This document shows positions 21,429-29,851 of a stretch of DNA of 34,278 nucleotides, one piece after another. Position numbers and translations under genes: made by a program. Where the stretch lies: positions 862 through 35,139 of the IMG/VR virus record IMGVR_UViG_3300002180_000287; one strand, written 5' to 3'. This DNA comes from a virus. Under the pieces are notes generated by a model, which made no database searches, was not told the origin of the DNA, and saw only the letters and a list, made by a program, of their open reading frames with translations. Position 1 is the stretch's first letter, and the number at the start of each line of letters is the position of its first letter.

Positions 21429-22601
21429 ATGACTGAATACCATCACGGTGTGCGCGTCGTTGAAATCAACGATGGCACACGCACCATTCGCACGGTGGCA
21501 ACGGCGGTTATCGGCGCTGTCTGTACTGCATCAGACGCTGACGCTGAAATGTTCCCGCTGAATGAACCCGTGCTATTTACACGCCCTAAAGACGCCATTG
21601 CCGGCGCAGGTACAGAAGGCACTTTACGCAATACGCTGGAAGGCATTTCAGATATGGTGAACACCCCCACCATTATTGTTCGCGTAGAAGAAGGTCTGGA
21701 CGCTGCAGAGACTACCAGCAACGTGATTGGCACCGTCGAAGCTGATGGCTCTTACACAGGCCTGCAGGCGTTATTAACGGCCCAGGCGTCATTGGGTGTT
21801 AAGCCTCGCATTTTGGGCGCACCTGGGCTTGATGAGCAGGCAGTAGCCACCGAGCTTGCCGCCATTGCTAAGAAGCTTCGCGCGTTTGCCTACGTAAGCA
21901 GTGCCGGCGCAGCGACTAAAGAAGAAGCGATTACCTATCGCGACAACTTTGGTGAGCGCGAATTGATGGTTGTTCATGGTGACTTTACTGCCTGGAACAC
22001 AACCACCAGTCAATCAGAGCCAAGCTATGCTGTTGGTCGTGCGCTCGGCTTACGTGCTTACATCGACAAAACCATGGGCTGGCACAAGACACTGTCTAAC
22101 GTTGCCGTCAGTGGCGTTGACGGTTTAACCAAGCCGGTATTCTGGGACCTGCAAGACCCATCAACCGACGCCAACATGCTTAACGAAAACGACATTACTG
22201 TTCTGATTCGTGAGCAAGGCTTCCGCTTCTGGGGCTCTCGCACCTGCTCTTCTGACCCGCTATTCCAGTTCGAGAACTACACGCGAACCGCGCAAATTCT
22301 TGCCGACACTGTGGCAGAAGCTCACATGTGGGCCGTCGACAAACCGATCACTCCAACATTGGTGAAAGATATTGTCGAAGGTATCAACGCCAAGTTCCGC
22401 GAACTTCGCACCCAGGGTTACATCGTAGATGCGCAAGCCTGGTACAACGAAGAGCTCAACGATAAAGATACGCTGAAAGCCGGCAAGCTCTTTATCGATT
22501 ACGACTACACGCCAGTGCCGCCGCTTGAAGATTTAACCTTCCAGCAACGCATCACTGACCGTTACTTAATTAACTTTGCCAGCGGCTCAGCTGCAGCCTA
22601 A
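21429..22601 (+). CDS. FI: contractile tail sheath protein (P2 gpFI family)
   Basis: Polymerises around the tail tube and contracts at injection. The 390 aa match P2 gpFI (about 396). Family segments are YHHGVRVVEINDGTRTIRTV at the N-terminus, LNEPVLFTRPKDAIAGAGTEGTL (in part), SVDGLTKPVFWDLQDPSTDAN-like VSGVDGLTKPVFWDLQ, EQGFRFWGSRTCS and the C-terminal PVPPLEDLTFQQRITDRYL. GGAGAT lies before ATG 21429. Confidence 0.97.
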   Translation: MTEYHHGVRVVEINDGTRTIRTVATAVIGAVCTASDADAEMFPLNEPVLFTRPKDAIAGAGTEGTLRNTLEGISDMVNTPTIIVRVEEGLDAAETTSNVIGTVEADGSYTGLQALLTAQASLGVKPRILGAPGLDEQAVATELAAIAKKLRAFAYVSSAGAATKEEAITYRDNFGERELMVVHGDFTAWNTTTSQSEPSYAVGRALGLRAYIDKTMGWHKTLSNVAVSGVDGLTKPVFWDLQDPSTDANMLNENDITVLIREQGFRFWGSRTCSSDPLFQFENYTRTAQILADTVAEAHMWAVDKPITPTLVKDIVEGINAKFRELRTQGYIVDAQAWYNEELNDKDTLKAGKLFIDYDYTPVPPLEDLTFQQRITDRYLINFASGSAAA

Positions 22602-22611
22602 GGAGTAACTC

Positions 22612-23127
22612 ATGGCTTTACCTAAGAAACTGAAACACATGAACGTATTTGTCGACGGCACTAGCTGGGCTGGCGTTGCTGAATCGTTCACACCTGCAAG
22701 CCTAGCGCGCCAAACCGAAGCCTATCGGGGTGGCGGAATGCCGGGCGGCGTAAAAATTGACATGGGCTTTGAAGATGACGCCCTTGACACCCAAGCGGTA
22801 TTTGGTGGTTTTGTCGCAGACATGATTCGTCACCAAGCAAAAGAAACAGTTGACGGGCTGATGGTTCGTTTTGCTGGGTCTTACCAGCGTGACGACACCG
22901 GCGAAGTTGAGACCGTAGAAGTTGTGCAGCGTGGTCGCATTCTCAATGACGACCAAGGCGAACAGAAAGGCGGCGAAAGCAACCAGATGACAGTCTCGTT
23001 TGCAAACAGCTACTACAAACTGACAGTCAATGGTGAAGTTGTCCGAGAGGTCGACTTAGTTGCCATGATTGATAGCGTCAACGGCGAAGACCGGATGGAG
23101 AAACATCGTCAAGCGATTGGTGTTTAA
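22612..23127 (+). CDS. FII: major tail tube protein (P2 gpFII family)
   Basis: Protein of 171 aa, almost exactly P2 gpFII (about 172), building the inner tube. Motifs are MALPKKLKHMNVFVDGTSWA, QTEAYRGGGMPGGVKIDMGF, and the C-terminal YYKLTVNGEVVREVDLVAMI. It follows FI by 10 nt with AAGGAG upstream. A UUCG-type terminator follows. Confidence 0.96.
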   Translation: MALPKKLKHMNVFVDGTSWAGVAESFTPASLARQTEAYRGGGMPGGVKIDMGFEDDALDTQAVFGGFVADMIRHQAKETVDGLMVRFAGSYQRDDTGEVETVEVVQRGRILNDDQGEQKGGESNQMTVSFANSYYKLTVNGEVVREVDLVAMIDSVNGEDRMEKHRQAIGV

Positions 23128-23141
23128 GCTTTGCGTTCATT

Positions 23142-23164
23142 AGCCCCTTCGGGGGCTTCTTTTT
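23142..23164 (+). terminator. TTCG-loop terminator between FII and E
   Basis: AGCCCC (23142-23147) pairs with GGGGCT (23152-23157) around a TTCG loop, followed by TCTTTTTCT. It is probably partial, lowering expression of E-T relative to the abundant tube and sheath proteins. Confidence 0.75.
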
Positions 23165-23186
23165 CTAAACCTTGGAGAACATAACC

Positions 23187-23510
23187 ATGAATCAAAAAAA
23201 TGCGCCGGTTACCGCAACTGTAGAGCTCGACTACCCCATCAAGCGCGGGGACAAAGAAATTAAAACCATTGAGCTGCGAAAGCCTCGTGCTGGGGAAATG
23301 CGCGGACTATCACTGACTGACGTGCTGCAGATGGAATACAACGCGCTAAACCGCCTGCTACCCAGAATCACTCAGCCGACCTTGACCGAAGCTGAGATTA
23401 TGAATTTAGACCCAGCTGACTTGCTACAAATTGGCACCGAGGTGACCTCTTTTTTGTTAAGCAAGAAGATGCGTGGGGAGATGGACGAGGAAGCTCAACC
23501 GAGCAGCTAG
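23187..23510 (+). CDS. E: tail assembly chaperone gpE (P2 gpE family)
   Basis: Tape-measure chaperone of 107 aa. ATG 23187 has GGAG 9 nt upstream. The sequence (TATVELDYPIKRGDKEIKTI, ELRKPRAGEMRGLSLTDVLQ) is the family core of P2 gpE/Mu gp41-like chaperones. The codons TCT TTT TTG at 23448-23456 create T TTT TTG (23450-23456), a -1 slippery heptamer in the correct frame. Slippage yields the E+E' fusion. Confidence 0.92.
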   Translation: MNQKNAPVTATVELDYPIKRGDKEIKTIELRKPRAGEMRGLSLTDVLQMEYNALNRLLPRITQPTLTEAEIMNLDPADLLQIGTEVTSFLLSKKMRGEMDEEAQPSS

Positions 23511-23671
23511 AGCTGCCCAATAAAGTTGATGACTTGATGGCGGACATTGCCGCCATCTTTCAGTGGCCACTCAGCGACATGTACGAGTTAGAGCTTGACG
23601 AACTCAGCGCGTGGCACGAAAAGGCAATTGACCGGTACAACCGGATGAACGGAGTTAAAAGCCGTGGCTAA
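23450..23671 (+). CDS. E': gpE' extension, made by -1 frameshift from E
   Basis: The -1 frame from the slippery site T TTT TTG (23450-23456) is open to TAA at 23669-23671. It passes the E stop and contains LMADIAAIFQWPLSDMYELE and LDELSAWHEKAIDRYN, the P2 GpE' family signature. The shifted product from ATG 23187 is 161 aa (P2 E+E' about 142). An internal ATG at 23537 could give E' alone (44 aa) but has no strong ribosome site. The stop overlaps the T start. Confidence 0.9.
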   Translation, partial: FFVKQEDAWGDGRGSSTEQLELPNKVDDLMADIAAIFQWPLSDMYELELDELSAWHEKAIDRYNRMNGVKSRG

Positions 23672-26600
23672 ACAATTAAAGCTTGAAGTGCTGCTGGCAG
23701 CAGTCGACAAAGTGACCCGACCACTTAAGACCATGAACGAGACAGCCGGCAAAGTTTCTGCTGAGTTCCGCCAAACCAAGTCGCGTTTGAATGACTTGAA
23801 CAAACAAGCCGGCATGATAGACGGCTACCGCAAAAGCAACAGCGCTCTGCAGGCAACATCAGCCAAACTCGAAAACGCTAGGGAGAAAGCCAGTCGTTTG
23901 GCGCGTGAGTTTAAGGCCACTGAAAACCCCACCAAAGCCATGAAGCGCGAGCTTGATAACGCTCGCTCTACGGTTAAGAGTCTCGATAACTCCAAAACAA
24001 AACTAACCAGGACCGTTCAGGAGCAACGACAAAAGCTCGAGCAAAATGGTGTGTCCACAAAGAATCTTTCTGCTGCACGTTCAAAGCTACGCAACGAAAC
24101 CAAGCGTCTGAACAATGAGCTGGCTCAACAAAAGGATCGGCTCAGCGCTGTCACCAAACAGCAAGAGCGACTGAATAAAGTCTCTAAGACTTACCAGCAA
24201 ACCCGAGAGCTTCAGCAAAAAATGGCAGGTGCTGGCACTAAGATGCTGGCAACAGGCGGCGCTGCGCTTTATGGCGGCGCAAGAATGCTGGCTCCCGGAC
24301 TGGATTTTGGCGAGGTAATGAGCAGCGTCCAGGCAAAAACTGGACTAGAAAAAGACAACCCTTTGTTTATCGCATTGAAAGAGCAGGCCAGGGAGCTTGG
24401 CGCTACCACCAGCTTCGCAGCCACTGAGGTTGCTGCAGGACAAGACTTCTTAGCGATGGCTGGATTCGATCCAAAAGAAATAACGCAAGCCATGCCCGAC
24501 ATGCTTGCCTTATCTAAAGCAACCGGTACTGCGCTTGACCAAACCTCTGATATAGCCTCCAACATAATGGGTGCTTATGACATTCCGGCAACGGAAATGG
24601 GGCGTATTGCAGATGTGCTTTCAGCTACAACATCAAGCGCTAACGTCGACCTTTCGATGCTGGGTGACACCATGAAGTACGTTGGGCCCATAGCCAAGAA
24701 GATGAACGTGGGGCTCGAAGAGTCTGCGGCAATGGCAGGCTTGTTAGGTAACATCGGCATTCAGGGTAGTCAGGCAGGGACCGTCATGCGGTCGATGCTG
24801 AATAGGCTAGCAAGTCAAACCGGGCCAGCGAAAGATGCCATTGCAGAACTAGGCGTTACAACAAAGGATGCAGCTGGCAACTTAAGAGCTGTTCCGGACA
24901 TTCTTCAGGATGTTGTAAAAGCCACTGACGGAATGGGTAACGCCGACCAGGCCGGGTACCTGAAAGCTATATTCGGCGAAGAGGCTGGAGCTGGTGTAGC
25001 TCAGCTAATAGAAGAACAAGGCGCTGGGCAGATAGAGAAATTAACTGCAGCTTTACAAAGCTCGCAAGGGCGCGCTCAGCAAATGGCTGATGTTATGGCC
25101 GACAACGCTGCAGGAGATTTAAAAAGCCTGGGTTCTGCCTGGGATGATGTTCGAATTGAGCTTTTCGAATCGAACGACGGACCGATAAGAGACCTGATCC
25201 AAAGCGTGACTGAAATCGTTCGCAATATCGGCGACTGGATGAAGCAAAACCCTGAGCTAGCTGCGACGCTTGCGAAAGTGGCTGCTGTTATCGCTGCGCT
25301 GGTAACTGTAGGTGGAGCGCTGGCACTAACCATTGCCGGTTTACTTGGGCCCATTGCAGCTGCCCGCATGGCGTTTTCAATTCTGCATATTAAGACATTC
25401 CCCGGTGTAACCGTCGCAGCCAAAGCAGCCGGCAGAGCTTTATTATCAACAGGCAAGTCGGCGCTTATAGCAGCCAAGTCCACAGGAGTAAAAGCCTGGA
25501 ACTTCCTAACAGGTAAAATCAAAGCGGCCACGGCCGCTACGGCTTCTTACAGAAAGTCGAACGGCTTGCTGGCTACTGTTATGGCTAGCTCAAAAGCAGC
25601 CCTTCTAGGTGTTGGCAAAACCATTACCGGCGCCGTTCTTGCACCGCTTAAGTTCTTGAAGCTCGCCATAATGGGCGTGACAAAAGCGCTTGTTATGAAT
25701 CCCATTGGAGCCATTATTGCTGCCATCGCTGTTGCAGCGCTTCTCATATATAAATACTGGGAGCCCATAAAAGCCTTCTTCATAGGCATGTGGCAGGGCA
25801 TTAAAGAAGCATTCGCGCCAGTTGGTGAGCTCATGACCGACATATTCTCAGAGGTTGGCCAAGTGCTTGCGCCACTCAAGCCTTTGTGGGATGGAATAGC
25901 TTCGGTTCTTGGTAAAGTTTGGGGCTGGATTAGCCAGTTATTTAAACCGTTCCAGGCGACCTCAGAAAACCTTCAAGGGGCAACCGACGCTGGACGGTCA
26001 TTCGGTAAAATTTTCGCTTCTGTATTTTTGTTCATTCCAAAGCTTGTGCTTGGTGCAGTGAAAATGGTTATCGGTATATTTAAAAAGATACCGGGAGCTG
26101 TCAGTGCCGTATGGGATGCTCTCAAGAAAATTTTCTGGTGGTCACCCGTTGGCTTAATTATTAAGGCGTTCAGTAAAGCATTCGACTGGCTGACCAATAT
26201 CGACTGGGCTGGCATTGCCGGCAGAGCCTGGGAAACAATCAAGACCATATTTAAATGGTCTCCATTGGGGCTGATTGTTCGTGGGTTTAGCGCAGCGTTC
26301 AACTGGATCGCAAATATCGATTGGGCCGGTTATGCCTCGGCAGCATGGGAGAGACTGAAACAAGTCTTCTCATGGTCGCCGCTGGGCTTGATTATCAGGG
26401 GGTTTACCAAGGCGTTCAGTTGGATAACGAGCATTGACTGGGCTGGAAAAGCTTCAAGTGCCTGGGAAAGTATCAAGTCCGTATTCAGCTGGTCACCGCT
26501 GGAAGCTATCAAGAACGGCTTTAACGCAGCACTCAATTTTCTTCGCGGCTTGCCGACTAAGTTTTCTCAGCTTGGCTCTGACATCTTAAGTGGCCTGGTC

Positions 26601-27182
26601 GACGGCATCACCGGAGCGCTTGGCAAGGTTAAGGACGGTATTGTTGAGGCAGCCAGTTCAGTCAGCAGCTGGTTCAAAGAAACGCTGGGTATTAACTCTC
26701 CGAGCAAAGTGTTCATGCTGCACGGCGATGACACCATGCGCGGTCTAGCGCTTGGCCTTAGAGGTAACGACGAGCCGGTAAAAGAAGTTAACCGCACCAG
26801 CGGCCAGCTCAAAAAGGCAGCGGCCGGCATGGCAATAACAGCGGCTGTTTCAATGCCGGTGGCTGCAGAGCAGCCCGCCGACCTGGTGCGGAATATCAAG
26901 TACCAGGAAGAGTCGCTTAACTTACCAGGCATTCAGGATACCGTTCAGCGCATTCAGACGAGAGAGATTGAGCGAACTACTGAAACACAGCAGGCAACTC
27001 AAAAATCTCAGCGGCCAGTCACAGTTGAAAGTAATCTCAACATTAGCGAGGGCGCTATAGTTATTCACGCTGGAGATAAATCCGACGCTAGAGAAATAGC
27101 CCGCCAAGTCGAACAAGCACTAGAGCGAATTGAGCGTAAGCGCGCCATAGAAAACCGTTCAAAATTGAGGGACTTAGACTGA
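23664..27182 (+). CDS. T: tail tape measure protein (P2 gpT family)
   Basis: Sets tail length and is threaded through the tube at injection. The 1172 aa exceed P2 gpT (about 815), implying a longer tail. N-terminal coiled coil about 1-190 (KLEVLLAAVDKVTRPLKTMN onward). A TP901-type tape measure domain follows, with GEVMSSVQAKTG, LGATTSFAATEVA and MAGLLGNIGIQGSQAGTVMR. Hydrophobic segments lie near residues 535-570 and 675-695 (PIGAIIAAIAVAALLIYKYW). Tandem 39-residue repeats start at 817. The C-terminus has FKETLGINSPSKVFMLHGDD. GTG start at 23664 overlaps E' by 8 nt. Confidence 0.96.
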   Translation: MAKQLKLEVLLAAVDKVTRPLKTMNETAGKVSAEFRQTKSRLNDLNKQAGMIDGYRKSNSALQATSAKLENAREKASRLAREFKATENPTKAMKRELDNARSTVKSLDNSKTKLTRTVQEQRQKLEQNGVSTKNLSAARSKLRNETKRLNNELAQQKDRLSAVTKQQERLNKVSKTYQQTRELQQKMAGAGTKMLATGGAALYGGARMLAPGLDFGEVMSSVQAKTGLEKDNPLFIALKEQARELGATTSFAATEVAAGQDFLAMAGFDPKEITQAMPDMLALSKATGTALDQTSDIASNIMGAYDIPATEMGRIADVLSATTSSANVDLSMLGDTMKYVGPIAKKMNVGLEESAAMAGLLGNIGIQGSQAGTVMRSMLNRLASQTGPAKDAIAELGVTTKDAAGNLRAVPDILQDVVKATDGMGNADQAGYLKAIFGEEAGAGVAQLIEEQGAGQIEKLTAALQSSQGRAQQMADVMADNAAGDLKSLGSAWDDVRIELFESNDGPIRDLIQSVTEIVRNIGDWMKQNPELAATLAKVAAVIAALVTVGGALALTIAGLLGPIAAARMAFSILHIKTFPGVTVAAKAAGRALLSTGKSALIAAKSTGVKAWNFLTGKIKAATAATASYRKSNGLLATVMASSKAALLGVGKTITGAVLAPLKFLKLAIMGVTKALVMNPIGAIIAAIAVAALLIYKYWEPIKAFFIGMWQGIKEAFAPVGELMTDIFSEVGQVLAPLKPLWDGIASVLGKVWGWISQLFKPFQATSENLQGATDAGRSFGKIFASVFLFIPKLVLGAVKMVIGIFKKIPGAVSAVWDALKKIFWWSPVGLIIKAFSKAFDWLTNIDWAGIAGRAWETIKTIFKWSPLGLIVRGFSAAFNWIANIDWAGYASAAWERLKQVFSWSPLGLIIRGFTKAFSWITSIDWAGKASSAWESIKSVFSWSPLEAIKNGFNAALNFLRGLPTKFSQLGSDILSGLVDGITGALGKVKDGIVEAASSVSSWFKETLGINSPSKVFMLHGDDTMRGLALGLRGNDEPVKEVNRTSGQLKKAAAGMAITAAVSMPVAAEQPADLVRNIKYQEESLNLPGIQDTVQRIQTREIERTTETQQATQKSQRPVTVESNLNISEGAIVIHAGDKSDAREIARQVEQALERIERKRAIENRSKLRDLD
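26112..26520 (+). repeat. 117-bp tandem repeats in the tape measure gene
   Basis: Repeat units start at 26112, 26229, 26346 and 26463 (last one partial). Each begins with a Trp codon and encodes 39 residues with the pattern W..(L/I)K..F.WSP(V/L)GLI(I/V)(K/R).F..AF.W(L/I)..IDWAG.A..A. The unit length is exact while bases differ, so the duplications are old and protein-constrained. Confidence 0.92.
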
Positions 27183-27183
27183 T

Positions 27184-27627
27184 ATGATGGCACTTGGATT
27201 CTTTGTTTTTGGCCTTAAGACCGCGTCGCCCGACAGCGTTGACGAGCAAATTAACTGGCGGCATGCCAGCCAAAATAGGGTTGGCTCTAACCCGGCTTAT
27301 CAATTCGTTGGCCAAGGGCCACAAACTGCCAAGCTGCCGGGCGTGCTCTACCCAGAGCTTACCGGCGGCACCGAGCAGCTGGACGAGCTGCGTAAAATGG
27401 CTGACACCGGTAAAGCATGGCCTTGGGTAGATGGCTCTGGGGAGTTGAAGGGGTATTACTTCATTACCGACATCGAGAAAAAATCAACTTCGTTTTTCCC
27501 GGATGGTACCGCACGGAAAATAGAATTTTCCGTAAGTCTTACCAGGGCCGATGAAAACAACTCTGAGAATCTAGCCGGCAACGACGTTCTCTCAATGTCC
27601 GGTGGCATGGGAGGCTTAGTCGCATAA
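27184..27627 (+). CDS. U: tail terminator protein (P2 gpU family)
   Basis: gpU caps the tail tube and sheath. The 147 aa (P2 about 159) start MMALGFFVFGLKTASPDSVD; the ATG at 27187 is an equal candidate. Family segments are YQFVGQGPQTAKLPGVLYPE, QLDELRKMADTGKAWPWVDG and GYYFITDIEKKSTSFFPDGT. It lies one base after the T stop and overlaps the D start by one base. Confidence 0.94.
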   Translation: MMALGFFVFGLKTASPDSVDEQINWRHASQNRVGSNPAYQFVGQGPQTAKLPGVLYPELTGGTEQLDELRKMADTGKAWPWVDGSGELKGYYFITDIEKKSTSFFPDGTARKIEFSVSLTRADENNSENLAGNDVLSMSGGMGGLVA

Positions 27628-28646
27628 TGTCTGAGTTCGTTAAAGTCCCCGACTACGAAGTGCTGGTTGACGGTAAGGACATCAGCGGCCTGCTGCGCTC
27701 TCGCCTGGTCAGTCTGTCTATCACAGACAAGCGCGGCTTTGAAGCCGACACCGCCTCGGTAACGATTGATGACGCCGACGGCAAAGTAGCGATACCGCCG
27801 CGGGGGGCAAAGATGCAGGTTTCTATTGGCTGGAAAGGTGAGCCGCTATACAACAAAGGTACATTCTTCATTGACGACGTTGAACACTCTGGGCCGCCTG
27901 ACCAGTTAATCATAAGCGGCAAGTCGGCGGACATAGCCAGTAGCTTTCAGGAGTTGCGAGAAGAGTCTTACCACGAAAAAACGCTGGGTGATATTCTCGA
28001 GGTGGTGGCTGGCAGAAATGAAGTAAGCGCCCTTGTCGCTGACGAACTAGCTAGTAAAGCCATTGCTCACATGGATCAGCAAAACGAATCGGACATGGCG
28101 TTTATGACTCGCCTGGGCGAAGAGTTCGACGCGCTGGCCACCATAAAAGAAGGCAAGCTTTTATTTATGCCCAATGGTCAGGGTAAAAGCGGTTCAGGTC
28201 AGGCGCTGCCGGCATTCACTATTCGCAGAAAATCGGGTGATCAGCACAACTTCACGGCCAACGACAGAAATGAGTACACCGGCGTTATTGCTCGGTGGCA
28301 GGATGATCGCGCAGCAGAAATAAAAGCCGATGAAAAAGACGGTGCTCCGACGCAATTCCTAGCAGGCTCTGAGGGTAACGTGAAGGTATTAAGGCACCTC
28401 TATGCTACCGAGGGTAATGCCCAACGCGCTGCAGAAGCGCAATGGTCTAAAATGAAACGCTCAGGCGCGAAGTTTAATATGAATCTCGCCACTGGTGAGC
28501 CCGGCCTGTTTCCTGAGGTGCCGGTAACGGTGTCTGGCTGGAAGCCTGAAATTGACCAGGCTAAATGGATAATCAAGCAGGTCACCCACGAAATAAGCGA
28601 CTCCGGCTTAACGTCCGCGATAAACCTAGAGTCGCTAAAAGGCTAG
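27627..28646 (+). CDS. D: baseplate hub / late control protein (P2 gpD family)
   Basis: gpD is the hub that links tube and spike. The 339 aa (P2 about 387) show VPDYEVLVDGKDISGLLRSR, LVSLSITDKRGFEADTASVT, IGWKGEPLYNKGTFFIDDVE, SDMAFMTRLGEEFDALATIK and a C-terminal KWIIKQVTHEISDSGLTSAI. It is the last gene of the rightward late operon, as in P2. The convergent repressor gene ends within its last codon. Confidence 0.95.
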   Translation: MSEFVKVPDYEVLVDGKDISGLLRSRLVSLSITDKRGFEADTASVTIDDADGKVAIPPRGAKMQVSIGWKGEPLYNKGTFFIDDVEHSGPPDQLIISGKSADIASSFQELREESYHEKTLGDILEVVAGRNEVSALVADELASKAIAHMDQQNESDMAFMTRLGEEFDALATIKEGKLLFMPNGQGKSGSGQALPAFTIRRKSGDQHNFTANDRNEYTGVIARWQDDRAAEIKADEKDGAPTQFLAGSEGNVKVLRHLYATEGNAQRAAEAQWSKMKRSGAKFNMNLATGEPGLFPEVPVTVSGWKPEIDQAKWIIKQVTHEISDSGLTSAINLESLKG

Positions 28647-28999
28647 TCTTTCAATAATAGTGTGATCAGTTCCTGGACGATTTGCTGAGCGTGTTGGTCT
28701 AGCTCGGCAAATCTTTTTTCAATGTGACCCTCCGGGTGAGTAACCCGTTTTCCTGTAAGAATAAAGCAGACATCAGCGCCCGTTTTCTCTAGCTCAAGAA
28801 GCTTGTCGGCCGTTATAGAACGCTTCCCCTGCTCGTACCTTACATAACTGGTTAAGGCTATCCCCATAGCGTCAGCGAACGAATTTTGATTAAGACCTAT
28901 TCGGTTTCGCTCCGTCTTTAGCCGTGCGGAAATTTCACCATTCGGTGAAACTTCACTTGCATTATTGTCCATTTGGTTTAATAATCCTGATTGTGACAT
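28643..28999 (-). CDS. phage repressor-like XRE-family HTH protein
   Basis: Probable lysogeny repressor; with ATG 28999 it has 118 aa. The helix-turn-helix is plain: ISARLKTERNRIGLNQNSFA, then DAMGIALTSYVRYEQGKRSI and TADKLLELEKTGADVCFILTGK (in part). The C-terminal tail (HIEKRFAELDQHAQQIVQEL) may dimerise; there is no peptidase domain. The start is uncertain: ATG codons at 29017, 28999 and 28972 are all possible and none has a strong ribosome site. It is divergent from the small regulators starting at 29033, the usual place for a lytic/lysogenic switch. Confidence 0.85.
   Translation of the reverse strand: MSQSGLLNQMDNNASEVSPNGEISARLKTERNRIGLNQNSFADAMGIALTSYVRYEQGKRSITADKLLELEKTGADVCFILTGKRVTHPEGHIEKRFAELDQHAQQIVQELITLLLKD
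28933..28950. promoter_or_regulatory. 18-bp palindrome in repressor 5' end, candidate operator
   Basis: TTTCACCATTCGGTGAAA has perfect 7-bp arms and a 4-nt spacer. It lies at the start of the repressor gene near the divergent switch. Its place suits autoregulation, but it is also coding sequence and no second copy was found nearby. Confidence 0.35.
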
Positions 29000-29032
29000 T
29001 TTATCTTGCATAATCATAAAGGTGGTTCCCAC

Positions 29033-29236
29033 ATGAAACAACAACAACCTAAGCGCCTCTACCGCTCGCCCAAAGGTGTTGTGACAAACAAGCCGATTTA
29101 CGTCCGACTCATGCCCGATGAACTGGAAAAAATGCAAAACATTTCCAGTCAAGAGGTCCGGTCAATCAGCGCCCAAGCTCGACTATTTATCATTGAGGGT
29201 ATGAACAACTACCTCGACGAAGCCGAGCACCAGTAA
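29033..29236 (+). CDS. small ribbon-helix-helix regulator
   Basis: Protein of 67 aa starting at ATG 29033, where AAAGGTGG lies about 9 nt upstream. After a basic arm (KQQQPKRLYRSPKGVV) comes an Arc/MetJ-like pattern: a strand NKPIYVRLMPDELEKMQNIS and helices EVRSISAQARLFIIEGMNNY. It is the first gene after the divergent repressor, as expected for a Cro-, Cox- or Apl-like early regulator, possibly the excision factor. The DNA target is unknown. Confidence 0.7.
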   Translation: MKQQQPKRLYRSPKGVVTNKPIYVRLMPDELEKMQNISSQEVRSISAQARLFIIEGMNNYLDEAEHQ

Positions 29237-29292
29237 AGCTATCGGTAACGGCGCTCAACCGCACTCAACTTAATTTGTTTAAGGATGATGAC

Positions 29293-29583
29293 ATGAACAA
29301 CAAAACAACAGGCCGCATAGAGAGCACGCTTCGCAGCGCTCTAAATGGGTCAGCACGGCATGATGTCCGCGAAGCCATCGGCTGGGACGACAGCCAAGTG
29401 TCTCGGTTTTTGAGCGGCCAACAAGGAATAACTATTGACCGCATTGAGGAAATGTTCAATGCCGTTGGTATTTCCCTGGTTACTCGAAAGTATCTGGACG
29501 CAATGGCAACACTATGTGAAGTCGGCGCAAGCTGTGAATGCGCTCGAAATGGCAACGGAGAATGCGGAGCAAAACGACAATGA
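29293..29583 (+). CDS. CII-like transcriptional regulator
   Basis: Protein of 96 aa from ATG 29293, with AAGGA 7 nt upstream. The helix-turn-helix at about residues 22-52 (ARHDVREAIGWDDSQVSRFL, SGQQGITIDRIEEMFNAVG) is like lambda CII family proteins, which act as tetrameric activators. The Cys-rich end (CEVGASCECARNGNGECGAK) is unusual and may bind metal. Its stop overlaps the next ATG (ATGA). Confidence 0.65.
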   Translation: MNNKTTGRIESTLRSALNGSARHDVREAIGWDDSQVSRFLSGQQGITIDRIEEMFNAVGISLVTRKYLDAMATLCEVGASCECARNGNGECGAKRQ

Positions 29584-29816
29584 GTAGAAGAGTTTCATCA
29601 GTCTGCCCACACTGCGGCGAAGTGGCAAAAGTGCGCACCAGTAAAAGCATAAGCGCGCTGGTAACCCAGCGTTACTACGCTTGCCAAAACCACCTGTGTG
29701 GGCACACCTATTCAGCTATTGAAGAAGTGACCCACTCTATTTCCCCATCGGCATCGCCTAATGCGCAAGTTCGTCTTGAGGTTCGGCCGGTTACACGAAC
29801 AGCAAAACAAGACTAA
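29580..29816 (+). CDS. ogr: late-gene transcription activator, Ogr/Delta zinc-finger family
   Basis: Protein of 78 aa (P2 Ogr 72). The start MSRRVSSVCPHCGEVAKVRT and the Cys set C-X2-C-X22-C-X4-C (CPHCG ... YYACQNHLCGHTY) define the Ogr/Delta zinc-binding family. Ogr binds dyads near -55 and recruits RNA polymerase to the late promoters, so the three GTTGT-N13-ACAAC sites in this window are the likely targets. P2 keeps ogr directly after D; here it has moved behind the switch region, into the early operon. Confidence 0.93.
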   Translation: MSRRVSSVCPHCGEVAKVRTSKSISALVTQRYYACQNHLCGHTYSAIEEVTHSISPSASPNAQVRLEVRPVTRTAKQD

Positions 29817-29851
29817 ACGTGGTGCGCGGGTAAGCAGACGTCGGAGGGAGA

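Noticed and set aside
25076-25879. Minus-strand open frames opposite the tape measure gene
   Set aside because: They are shadows caused by the alanine- and lysine-rich T coding frame, with no start signals.
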